This document shows, one piece after another, positions 31,640 to 43,200 of a DNA stretch of 64,000 nt. The position numbers and the translations under genes were made by a program. The DNA is from Incurvaria masculella (Eukaryota > Arthropoda > Insecta > Lepidoptera > Incurvariidae): the NCBI GenBank assembly GCA_946894095.1, contig OX335665.1, forward strand, positions 3,358,001 through 3,422,000. Direction: 5' to 3'. The notes beneath the pieces were generated by a model. It had not been told where the DNA came from, ran no database searches, and saw nothing but the letters and a program-made list of their open reading frames with translations. Every line of letters starts with the position of its first letter. The stretch's first letter is position 1.

Positions 31640-32807
31640 ACTAAGTAACTGATCGAATCCGCGGATCTCTCTAAAACTGATAGATCCGTGGATTCGATCA
31701 ACCAGTTAAGAGAAATCCCCAAAAAAACTTTACTGGTTTTCCGTCTACTGAAATATATGAACTAAGAAACAGCAATCTTCGGTGCAAATGAGTTAGAATA
31801 TTAATTACTTAACTAACAAAGCTGCTCATACGATTTTATTTTAATTATTTATTTAAGGAAAAGACACAGAAACAAGCATACAAATACGTACAATGCAAAC
31901 AATACTTAAAGAAACTTAACTTGTTTCCACTACGACTTCCACCGAAACATACAGATCTAAAGAGCAAGGTGCGTGAAGAAAAATAAAATAAAAAACAAAA
32001 AACTAATCAAGAAAAAAAAAATACACTGAAAAGGAACAATAGTGGATTCGTAATATTGGGCACACATTACAATTTAAGAAATCGGTCACCTGAAATTACT
32101 GTGATTTATATATTTTGAACAGAAAGGCTTACATGCTAAGTACAGGTTATTAGCAACATTATATCAACAAAAAAGCTTGTTAGATTTTCACTGTAAACCA
32201 TCCAGCCTCGCATCCAGCAGTCTCCGAACATGTTTTTTAAAAGTAATAGAAGAACAGAAAATATGTCTATGCTGGACATTTTTTATTGTAAATATCACAA
32301 ATCCTGTGAATAGGTGCACGAAATCCCGAATTCGTGCTGCTCTTTTGACGTGAAAGCACAGAATAACTAATAGCGTGAAAGAGAGTCACAGATCGTGTGC
32401 CCTGGCAGGGGTATGAAGTCCAACAAGTTCAAGCGAGTCTCAGCAATTGTATTCTGGAACAATAATGTTGCGTTAATATTACGTTAATATGTATCGTATT
32501 ACAAGTATTCCCTGGTGTTAAAGCCGTCGTCAACTTAGTAACATACAGTCGTATTCAGAGAGCACCTGTCAAAACTTAGTACGAGATTAGCACCATACAA
32601 AAACCGGTTTAGTACGGCGGATTAAAGTTAGTCCGCCCACTCTGAATACAGCTGCTACTGATTAACGGCCGAATACACCCTGCATATGATCTACTCTACC
32701 ACTTTCTGTGTCTGTGGCTCGTAAACTACTTAGCGCGTGGCTGAACTGACGTCACCTGACGTCGCGGGCAGTGACCCCCGAATCCGTACAAGTGGACGCG
32801 CTCAGCA
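31640..32807. other. no gene; short inverted repeat
   Basis: At 31650-31710 two facing copies of GATCGAATCCGCGGATC-type LINE-end text form an imperfect palindrome. The rest, including A-rich 31850-32030, shows nothing recognisable. Confidence 0.4.
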
Positions 32808-33020
32808 GGCCTGGTATTCCGCAATGAGGAATCAAGAATCCTGAGTCTAGAAAACCGCTTTTACGGTGATTTTGAAAGCGATTATCTTGACGAATAGAAC
32901 CCGGAGCGTAGTATTTCACTTTAGTCAAGGTTTTCCGTCGAGAAAATGGCTTTGAAAACCGTTATAAAAGTGGTTTTCTAGAATCAGGATTCCTGATTAC
33001 GGAATTCCAGGAATAGTCCT
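32808..33020. mobile_element. foldback MITE family F, copy 3
   Basis: Outer arms CTGGTATTCCGCAAT / ATTACGGAATTCCAG and inner arms AATCCTGAGTCTAGAAAACC and complement. About 213 bp. Confidence 0.75.
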
Positions 33021-33097
33021 GCTTTACTGTGTCGCTGACCGCGGCTTCACGCGCGTGAATTTCGGTTCACGAACCGATGTTTTCGAACAATGGAGTC

Positions 33098-33369
33098 TTT
33101 TTTTATTTTATGTAACTGGACATAGATAGCCAATATTTAACCGACCGTCAGATATCACATGCGAACTAATTTCCATGCCAGGACCTTCGATATAGTTCTC
33201 GGCTGCATTGAACTGGAAGGAATACACGGTACAGTTTTAAGTGGAATCCGAACCACGGCCAGCATCAACGGTTGAAAATGGTCACCCATCCAGAACCCAA
33301 CCGCGCTCAGCGGTGCTTCACTAAGCTTATCGCTTCGCCAGGCGTCGCGCCACTGGGCTACCGAGGCTT
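33098..33369 (-). mobile_element. 5S-headed SINE, internally deleted
   Basis: Poly(A) tail as the T run at 33098. The 5'-end sequence (right) reads GTGAAGCACCGCTGAGCGCGGTTGG...TGGATGGGTGACC, close to 5S rRNA. Part of the body is missing. Confidence 0.75.
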
Positions 33370-33492
33370 ACAACATCCTGTTATTTTAGAACCGTCTATG
33401 CATTCGTTTTGAAAAATATCAGAGATCCACAGATCAAACAGATATACATACATAGTATAGATTAGGTCGATATCTACAATCATTTTCGAGCT

Positions 33493-33736
33493 GGGGGTCC
33501 ATTCAGAGCAAGAGTGAGTTCGAGTTCGGGAGTGAGTTAACCTAAAAATAGCTGGGAAATATATTATTATTTAAATAACGGAACCGTTATTTATACTTCC
33601 AACGTATTTACGGGACAAAACAGATTTTTACCTAACTGTAATGATATTCTAGAAGTGTGGAAACATTAACTATTCAAAAAAGTGAGTTGATATTTAGTGG
33701 CGAATTCGAACTCACTCTTACTCTGAATGGACCCCC
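33493..33736. mobile_element. MITE family G, intact copy
   Basis: 244 bp between GGGGGTCCATTC and GAATGGACCCCC. Serves as the uninterrupted reference for 12779-13245. Confidence 0.85.
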
Positions 33737-33975
33737 TGTGCTTGCTATTGAATATTTGTAGTTATTTTGTCCTCTTTCCTGCTTATTTTTAGTGGATCAA
33801 GTTTGAACTCGCTGCGTCTAGCTTCATACGCAGCCTTAAAGTTTAAATTCTGATTGACCTCTGGGTTTGTGAAGGTGTTTGCCTTATGTCGGATGCTATT
33901 TCCAAATTATTAGTAAACTACGTATGCATGTGAAACATTGCTTGCGTGTCGGGGTTCGACGAACGAAGCGGCACA

Positions 33976-34075
33976 AAATTTGTCAATATTTTCCCATCCA
34001 GTTCAATATAGCTGTCCCTGGGAAGGTCCCGGCTTGGCAACTGATTCCTTCGGGAATTCGGTGTATTCGTTCTAC
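33976..34075 (+). repeat. SINE body fragment
   Basis: Matches TTTTCCCATCCAGTTCAATA through CCTTCGGGAATTCGGTGTATT. Head and tail missing. Confidence 0.55.
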
Positions 34076-34106
34076 TTCCCTCCTCCGTAATTCGGTCTTA
34101 GATTGT

Positions 34107-34444
34107 TCTGAGTGGTCAGTCTGAGTTCTCACCTGAATTGGCGTTTACTGCAAACCGATCGACTGGCGTTTTCTCCAAACTCCATACAAGTTTTCACTAG
34201 ATATTCTGTGGTTTTACTTCTTCAAGCTGTCAAAGTCAAACGCGGACTTCCGATTTGTATGAAAACGCGGAGTGGACGTAAACGGCAACGTTGAGTAAGC
34301 TGTCAAATCAAGCTCGGACTCTCAAATGTTAGTTCGCTTAACGCCCGCTGCGCGCGCTCTTCAATTTCTCCATACATTTGAAAACGCCAGTCGATCGGTT
34401 TGCCGTAACGTCAATTTAGGTGACAACTGAGACTACCGGCTCTG
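34107..34444. mobile_element. MITE family P, full copy
   Basis: About 338 bp. The termini are AGTGGTCAGTCTGAG and GACTACCGGCTCT. Imperfect inverted arms contain CGATCGACTGGCGTTTTC. The reverse-orientation twin is at 62765-63119. Confidence 0.8.
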
Positions 34445-34464
34445 TTCGGCTAATATAACATACT

Positions 34465-34650
34465 ATTCGCGTGGTGCGGGACATTGCCTAGTATACTAGA
34501 CGTCTGGGTTCGAATCCTCGTCTCGTTCATGCACCAATTTCTTTCTCTTTCTGAGTTGGATGAGTGCATTTCGTCACGAATGCAAGATGCTCCATTAGAA
34601 ATCCATCCATGTAAAATTGTAGGTGGTAGGGTTTTGGCCCTTCTCAGTGC
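34465..34650 (+). repeat. tRNA-headed SINE, 5' half
   Basis: B box GGTTCGAATCC is perfect and the A box is decayed (TTGCCTAGTAT). Continues to GTAGGTGGTAGGG and stops. Confidence 0.6.
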
Positions 34651-34689
34651 ATATATCCTTGTCATCTATTGTCAGGCCAAACTTTGAAC

Positions 34690-35027
34690 CTTTTTTAGGT
34701 TGGAAAGGTTCTATATTTGGTTAATAAGTACTATTTTCAAGAAATTTTAATTGAAATAAAAGTCACAAACACTACTACTACATATTATTACTTTTTTATT
34801 ATTTGCTACAATTTTCACCTCTATATTTAATAAAAAATATGCAACAATGCAATAAATTTACTATACAATGTACAAATAAAAAAAAATCATTACGTTGTCC
34901 AAATTTCAAACTAAGAAATTAAGCCAGATTGACATTTTGCAGTATTTCTCTGATTGCTTGCATGTTTGATGAAAATGCTAAAGAAGTTTTTGTTAACGTG
35001 GTACGTTTTTAAAACGGACTTAAAGCA
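34690..35027. other. AT-rich, nothing recognised
   Basis: No repeat or frame of interest. Confidence 0.4.
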
Positions 35028-35789
35028 TTAAGGTGGCCCTTCCCAACGGGACTAACTTATTCGTGGGCACAGAAAAAAAACCGGCCAAGTGCGAGTCGGA
35101 CTCGCACACGAAGGGTTCCGTACCATCGTACAAGAATCACTTTTTTTGTATGGACCCCCCTTTAATTTTTATATATTTTTTATTTTACCTATTTGTTGTT
35201 ATAGCGCCAAAATAAATACACACTCTGTGAAAATTTCAGCTGCCTGCCTATTACGGTTCATGAGATACAGCCCTGTGACAGACGGACGGACCGACGGACG
35301 GACGGACAGCGGAGGCTTAGTAATAGGGATCCGTTTTCACCCTTTGGGTACGGAGCCCTAAAAGCGTTCTATTGGGCTCTGGGACTGTCTCTGTTTTAAA
35401 GAAAAAAATGCGCATTATGTTCGATTTGGTCAGATCAGAAACGAATTATTACTAATGCTGTAGTAAAAAATCAAACAAAACCAAACTGACTTTACAACTT
35501 CATGGAACAAGCTAGGTTTGATCAGTCAGAATAAAAAATCAGTGAGATTTTTTGTTAAATCGTTGAGTAACCCAGGTCAAACCTTATTGTTTAAAATGCG
35601 CGAAAAATTCATATTTTGGACATTATAACTTAGAAACCAAAAATATTTTTACAATACCATTGGCCATGACGCATCTAATTTGATGAAACATAGTTGTTTT
35701 AAGCATAATTTAGGATTTACGACAAGAAATATGCGCATTATCTTCTTTCCACGTTCGTATGAAGAGTTGAGCGGGAGGGCTGACTTTAA
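35028..35789. mobile_element. TTAA-flanked MITE, split by family A
   Basis: Left end TTAAGGTGGCCC (35028-35071); right part 35364-35789, ending GGGCTGACTTTAAA. The intact relative at 36506-36881 shows that GGGCACAG and the following CGTTCTGTTG were once adjacent. Confidence 0.75.
35072..35363 (-). repeat. family A hairpin repeat, copy 3 (nested)
   Basis: Complete minus-orientation copy with AAAAACCGGCCAAGTGCGAG at the left and GGGTACGGAGCCCTAAAA at the right, inside the TTAA MITE. Confidence 0.85.
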
Positions 35790-36505
35790 AATTTTTTTAG
35801 AAATCTAAAAGGTGAATGCACTATATGTCCTTGACGTCCTTGAGAGACTTCTGTGCCATATAAATATGGTACATTAAAAAAAGATAATTTTACATTCTTG
35901 TCGATTTCTGAGCCATGTATGCTTGAAGTTTCAAGTATCTATTTGGAAGTTAACATAAAATGTATAGTTAAAATTCGTGACAAGACAAATAATGCATCTA
36001 GTTTATATAAACCTAATTAAAATGTCTCAATGGTTAAAATATGTCCTGAGAAAAAGGATCTTGATAGACGGACAGACAGATAACGCAGTGATACAATAAG
36101 GGTTTTTTTTATTTTTTACTTGAAAGATCCGATGAAGACAGTAAGCTGATTAGAAATACGTACCTATCAATATAACTTTAATATTATTTAATTGAGCTCG
36201 GAAATTGAAAAATAAGACATCACAGCCGATATGATCTAAAATTAATCTTAATATTATAAATTCAACAACCAAACCCTTAAACATTACTAAATTATTTGAC
36301 TAAGATAATCCAATCGAAATTTAGAAGGCACAATTACCAAAAAGGTTAGAAAATAAATCATTGTAGCTTTATGCAACAACTAAATAAGAAATCAAATAAG
36401 ACTATTACGTGAAATGTTTTACATTTGTCAAAACACACGATACCAATAATGAGATGAAACTGTATGAAAAAGTTAAACCAAAATGTTTTTACCATACATT
36501 AGTTA
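35790..36505. other. no gene recognised
   Basis: AT-rich DNA with no repeated or coding sequence detected by eye. Confidence 0.4.
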
Positions 36506-36881
36506 TCAAGGTGGCCCTTCCCGAAAGGACGAACTCATTCGCGGGCACAGCACAAAACCGTTCTGTTGCGATCTGGCACTGTCTCTCTTTTAAAGAAAAA
36601 GACAGTCCTCGTAATGTAGAGGATACAATACGTCCACAAAGTAATCAATGCGCATAGTGTTTGATTTGGTTAGGTTTACAAAAAAATAATTACAAAACGA
36701 CTTATAGCTCAAAGTAAATCACGGACGCTGTAGTCAAAACTCCACCAAAAACTAAATTGATTTTGAATCTTCATGGAACAAGCTAGGTTTGATGACAAAG
36801 ATTTTTTTTGTTTTATTGTTGAGTAATCCGGATATTAATTATTTTATAATTGAGATATTTGAGCGGGAAGGCCCACCTTAT
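36506..36881. mobile_element. TTAA MITE family, shorter copy
   Basis: Begins TCAAGGTGGCCC and ends GGCCCACCTTA. The flanking TTAA is decayed. Lies about 170 bp beyond the gene B stop codon. Confidence 0.65.
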
Positions 36882-37049
36882 CATAGTTTTGGCAAATATA
36901 GTACCCATGTTTAGTTTACGTGTGAGGATTGCGCTAAAAACTTATAAAATTAGGTCGAAGCATACCTAGCTACCTACAAACTTTTCCGATAAAGGCGTCA
37001 ACTATTTCTTTGAAAGACTACAGAGCCTTTCGAGTCATCTTAACTAAAG

Positions 37050-37236
37050 CTATCTGATCTTCTCCGGCGACACAGCGGAGCGAGGTCCCAGCCACTCGGC
37101 GAGCGGCCACTGGAGCCGGTACAGCGCGGCGGCGTACCCCCACAGCACGCCGCAGAACACGACGAACGTCACCGGGGAGAGCAGCTCGATGAATGGGTAT
37201 AGATACTTCCCGTGCACGAAGTACGTGCCGAAGAAA
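37050..37236 (-). CDS. gene B, coding exon 4
   Basis: 187 nt including the TAG stop. FFGTYFVHGKYLYPFIELLS then a hydrophobic span. Acceptor TTAATTGCAG. Confidence 0.9.
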
Positions 37237-40200
37237 CTGCAATTAATACGTCACAGTATATTAACAATCTGATCGTCACCAGGGAACCAGCGCGTAGCTG
37301 ACAATCGGCGAATGGAGTACCTTACGACAAGCCTCAGAATACGACGTACGTCACCGCGGAAATTAGCTCTACGAGCGGGTATAGATACGTCCCGTAATGA
37401 GTACGGCTACATTTAACTGGATGGAAAATACGGACATCGTTCGACCATCGTGTCATTCGGGCGGGCCGTATAGAGGATCCAACTCAGAAAGAGAACGAAA
37501 GCGGTACATGAACGGGGCCGGAATCGAATTTATGACCTCAGGCATCTAAAGCAAGTCCTCTCACCCCTGAGCTACGACCCGCTCATAATATGTACCGAGT
37601 TTGCGTTGGAGCAAGTCCTACAAAAATGCAGAAGTGGGGCTATGGTCCTCAATGGACAGTCTTGGGCGTTCAGTGGGAATAGCGTCTCCCTTTCCGTATA
37701 ACCTCACGGTTGGACATTGGGAGCGCTAAACGATAAAACGCGAAGAGAACTAGACTCAGGAAAAAACATCTACCGTCCATAAAATTGGAAGCATACTCAC
37801 GGAATGCCATAAAAGATGAAGAAGACTGTCAGCCAGAGGTAGTTCCAGGCGTGGCTACGCGGAGCCGGCCGCGGCTGCAGCAGGACCTCCATCAGCACCG
37901 CGGGCACGATGGCCGTGTGAATCGCGTGGTTGTCGAACGGGGGCAGCACCGCCTCCAGGAACGTGGGGAAGATCAGCTCCCGGTTCACGGCGTACAGGCC
38001 CCAGAACACTGAAGCTACGAGCTGCGACATACAGATGGCGTTGAACACAGACGTTACCGCCATCTAGTTATTTTACATCTAATCACAAAGGTGTTACATA
38101 GGGCCGTACAATCGAATCATAACTCTGCTAGATGGCACTGTTCATATCCACGTAAGGGATTTCCCCATACCGCTACTGCGATATGCGAAATTGGAGAATT
38201 TCGAAACTCTTGTTTGAGACTAGCTGACGTTGCTGGCTCTGCTCGGCAGTGCAATTACGAAGCACAAAATTGGGTGTAGGTTGCTGTACTTACAGCAATA
38301 TGACAGCTTTTGCGATTACGAATAATATTTAAGCGGCTCGTAGCCTAGTGGCGCGGGGACTGGCCTAGCGTACCAGAGACCTGGGTTCAATACCGACATG
38401 CACCACTGTCTTTCTCTTTCCGAGTTCGACAAGTGCATTTCGTTACGAATGCGAGCTGCTCCATGGTTCGGAATCCATGTAAAACTGTAGGTCCCCTTCC
38501 CCTACTAGGTGGTAGGGTTTATGCCCGTACGGGTTGGTACCATCGCATTGGATGAAAAGATGGTCGAAGCGGCAATGAAAAATTGTCCGTGTTTTCCATC
38601 CAGTTCAATGTAGCCGTGCTCATAAAGGGAAGGTCCTGGCATGGCACCAAATTCCTTCGGGAATGAGGTGTATTGGGCTAATATCATAACGGTAGTTGTG
38701 TGGTATTAGCCATCCATGTCAGGTCGCATAAAAAATAAAGATGCATTCACAAATGGTGCGGCAGTCAGCGCTACCCGCAGCAATTAGGTCAACTCCATTC
38801 ATTTCGCGTCGAATCGGTATTACGAAACGGCAAAGAACTGTCAAATGCGGGGAGGTAAACGCCTATTTCGTCTGCTCGTCTAGTCAAGTACCTCAAAAGT
38901 TGACCTATGGTCGATACAGATTGGTCCGTGCTGGATGTAGGTGGATGAAAAACGGCTTCGTAATCGCGCTTTAGAAATGACGGGGGCGCACCTACACGTA
39001 CCGCGGCACCATCCTCAAATTTAGCGTAATCGCACTGCCGGTCTATTTCTTTTCAATCACCCGAGCGGAGCCCTGTAAAATGCGATCTCGGCTCCCGTGC
39101 CACGAGCCGCACCGCGCCCGTTCGCGCTATTAGTTCGTTTTCTCTTATGTAGTGTTCTTTCTGTTTTTTCTTGCTCGGCTAAGGCCGTAGGGTGATGTTA
39201 AACAACATACAACTTTCCTCAATAATTGTGCTATCAAATGCAAACATATTCGATTGGTAGGCCTTAGCTCGATCTAACAAAAAAAAAGACTCTATGAGCC
39301 TGGTTTTCACCAATTGCCGACTTAATTTATTCTACCCTTAAAAGGCCTTTATTACTCCAAAGTGTTGACTTGTTTTACTGGTATTGATCGCAAGCTGCTT
39401 CGAAAGGCCCTTAAAGTGTGGCAATTCAACTTATAAACAGTAGATAAATAAGGCCCCATATCGCAGTTTCGCCATTTCCCAATTTCGCATATCCAAAGCG
39501 AAGTGGGAAGTCCTTTTGCGTTTCCGCACATATCTCGGTCTGGCTAGCCTCAGTGAGCACTAACGACTGCCACCTATTTCTAAAGACAACTGAAATGCAC
39601 AATAAATCATAAGGTGCTACAAAAAGTTCTAAACAACTCTGTTAGATGGCGCTGTGCGTATCCACATGAAACAACGATGCAAAATGTTTTCGGAAAATGA
39701 CACAATTACGACCTCAGTGCCAATTGGAGTAAATGCAACGAAATTTCACGGACCATCTCTTTGAATAATATATGTAATCTGTGTCACGGCCGTCGTCTTC
39801 ACGCGATGGGGCAAGCAGTGTTTGTATTCATTGAATGAACACAAGTACAGTGCCCAGCACATAATAATGCACTTCGGACGTTGGAAGGAGACAATCGGCT
39901 AGTTGTAAAGCGTCATCTTTCTCGCACGTAGCACACAGGTACTCACTCAGTGACAGCACGTGACAGCGACGATACTTCAAAGCCGAAACCAGCCGATTGT
40001 CTCTTTCCAACGTCTGTTTTGAATTATTTACCGTTCTTACGGCCATTCTGTACAGGTGACTTCATGGCCAAACCCGAATCTAAAGGAAATAACGCAAAAA
40101 ACGCTCAAAGAAGTCATGGGGCAAATTTTGATAAAAAATAAAGCTGCATTATGGTTTTTTTTATTTACGAAACATTTCCTTACCGAATATATTAATACTT

Positions 40201-43200
40201 TCTTCACCTCCATGATTAATACTTGAAAATATTAATTCGTCTACTAAGAATCGACACTTTCCTTTAGTTTTCCGTAGTGCTAGCACTTTGACTTATTCTG
40301 TGGCAGCTCGAGCACCGAAACTGCGTGCTTCTGTGATTGCTACCGCGATAGGATCTGTCAGTTTAATACATTCTGAGCTGTCAAAAAGCATCGCAAAATG
40401 TCAAAGAGTTCGTAGAAATCGCTGCAAACGTAGAAAGAGCGCAGCGACTTCTCCGAACTCTTTCCGCACAATTGTTGCGACTTTTTGATCAAGGCTCATC
40501 CATTTTTTATAGCTTGCAACCACTTTGCACAGTCAGACCGACATATTTAACATCAGAGAGTTGGTCTCTAATCTGTGGACCCAGATTAAGACATTTAGCT
40601 TATCGTGACCAAAAGTCGAGACCTCCCGGAATATTAGCAAGGCAATTTATTTTTTTGCTTCAAACTAAACCGCGCCCACCTATCAATATAATGACATTGA
40701 TCCCACTTAGCACTTACCAATGAAACAGGGAAGACCACTCCTGTAAACAGGACATCCCTGACTTTCAAGATGGCACTGCGGTGGTTGACTTTGGTGGCAG
40801 TACCCTCCGTGACCAAGAACTCACAGCAGAGGGCGAGCAGAGCGTGTGCGCTTAGAAGTATCTGAAAAGTATTAGCAATATCGATCAAGCCGTGCTCTTT
40901 TGGTGCCGTGAGGTTTTTTTATGCCACCTGGCATTAATGGCAAATACCACACAACTACCGTTATGATATTGTTTATTGTTTATTCATCATCCACAGGCAT
41001 CACACTGCACTCGGATTTGTCATATTTTATCATTAGCCAGTTCAGCATTCACGGCGAAGAAGAACTGGCAAGAAACTTCGCTGATTTTTTTCAACGTCCA
41101 CTTAGTCTAAGTTTACAAATTTCTTTGCCACTGCTTACAGAAATACGGGTTATTGGTACCCGTTTATGTCAAAACATTAAATTAATATTAATTCACAAAA
41201 TCTACCATTCACGCCGTATGCAACAGTTCATGACAAATATCGGTTTATTCTGCAAAGTCATGTCAGTCATCTAACATGTTGCCAATTGGAGCAGGCCAGT
41301 CCCCACAAACAGCACCCGTTCACGAGCATCACGCCGGGTCCAGCCGTCGCCTCTCTCAACCATATTTTAGGGGAAGAGGTGACCCGAGCCAAGCGTCACC
41401 ACTAGCAAGGACCTTGAAGCGATGCTCTACTCCAGTGGCAACAAGAAGAAAAAATAAAAATTGTGTTACATGTGCACGTTTAGTTTTATTACTATTATTT
41501 CTGTCATATATATTAGCCCAATACACCACATTTCAATGACCACCACAAGGACCTTCCCTTTTTGAGCACGGCTACATTGAACTGGATAGTAAACACGGAC
41601 TATTTTTCATTGCCGTTTCAACCATAGTTTCATTCAATACGGTGGTACCAACCCGGGCGGGCTTAACCCTACCACCTAGTAGGGGAAGGCGACCTACAGT
41701 TTTACATGGGGTCCTAACCATGGAACAGCTCGCGTTCGTAACGAAATGCACCCATCCAACTCAGAAAGAGAAAGAAAGTGGTGCACGGCCGGGCGAGGAT
41801 TTGAACCCAGACCTCTCGCATGAAAGGCAAGTCCTCTAGCCCCTAGACCACGAGCTGACAAAGGTGATCAAGTTCCATACAATGGCTCGTGCCTGTTTCC
41901 TCGGTCAAATTAAGAAACAGTTTTCTGATATTTCGCACAATGAATGAAACATCTGAAAGCTACGTGTGTATGTTTTTTTTTTATAAATTAACTCATATCC
42001 TTTGTAGTTATACGCCTCCAAAAATATGTATATTGTTGTGAAAAGACCTAGAACTTGGTGGCGGAGCTCTGGCGATTGAAATCAAACTCCTGGATCTCTT
42101 GACTCTAGGCTTGCTGTCCTAATAAAGAACCTATTAATAAAAAACCGGCCAAGTGCGAGTCGGACTCACCAAGAAGGGTTTTCGTATCATCGTACAAGAT
42201 TTAACACAAAAAATCAGTTTTTTTGGACGGTACCTCACTTTGATTATATTTTTTTTTTTTATTTTACCTATTTGTTGTTACAGCGGCAAAATAAATACAC
42301 ACTCTGTTAAAATGTCAGCTGCCTACCTATTACGACATTCTACCTATTCATGAGATACAAACCTATGACAGACGGACGGACGGACGGAAGGACGGACGGA
42401 CGGACGGACGGACGGACGGACGGGCTTAGTAATATGGTTCCGTTTTCACTCTTTGGGTACGGAACCCTAAAAATCATGAATACATCTTTTTTTCCAATGT
42501 ATCGCTAGTGACTAAAACTAGAATCTAGAGATCCAGGAGTTTGATTTCAATCGCCAAGTTCTAGGTTTCTTCCCAACAATACAAAATGGCGCATACCAGG
42601 GGTACAAATAAAGAGTGCAATATTTTAGAAAATATGTCTTAATTTGACTAACTCAAAAGCACGAGGCATTGGATTGCAACATAATAGAAAGGACCAAAGC
42701 TTTCCATGAAAGAATCCACAAGGCGGGAAATGGAGTGTCCTCAATTAAGACAGTCCCGCAGCCCGCCTTTTTTTGTGTGACTTGTCAGTCAGTCAGCGTG
42801 TTTGCGTCCACTGCTGGACATAGGCCTCTCCAATTTTCCTCCAGTCCTCCCGGCCTTCAGCGGTACGGAACCACTGCTTTTAGCCGACGCACTTGATGTC
42901 GTCCCACCTGGCGGGTGGTCTTCCCACACTCCGTTTTCCTGTCCGCGGCCGCCAGTGTAGGACACGGTTACTCCAACGGTCGTCGTCTCTTCGGCTGACA
43001 TGGCCGTGTGACTTGCTATAACTATGTGATAATAACCTAACACACTTCATGGGAATTAGATGCCATGTCAAACCTTTGTTTTATTGGAAATAACAGACAA
43101 TTTTCATTACCGCTTGGACCAACTATCATTCAATGACCAGCCTGGACAGAATTAACCCTAGAATCTAGTAGATAAGGAAGGGGACCTACATTTTAACGTG

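Noticed and set aside
38332..38410. Possible tRNA gene
   Set aside because: A and B boxes are present, but no cloverleaf can be closed and the sequence continues into a SINE body. The same applies to the other SINE heads.
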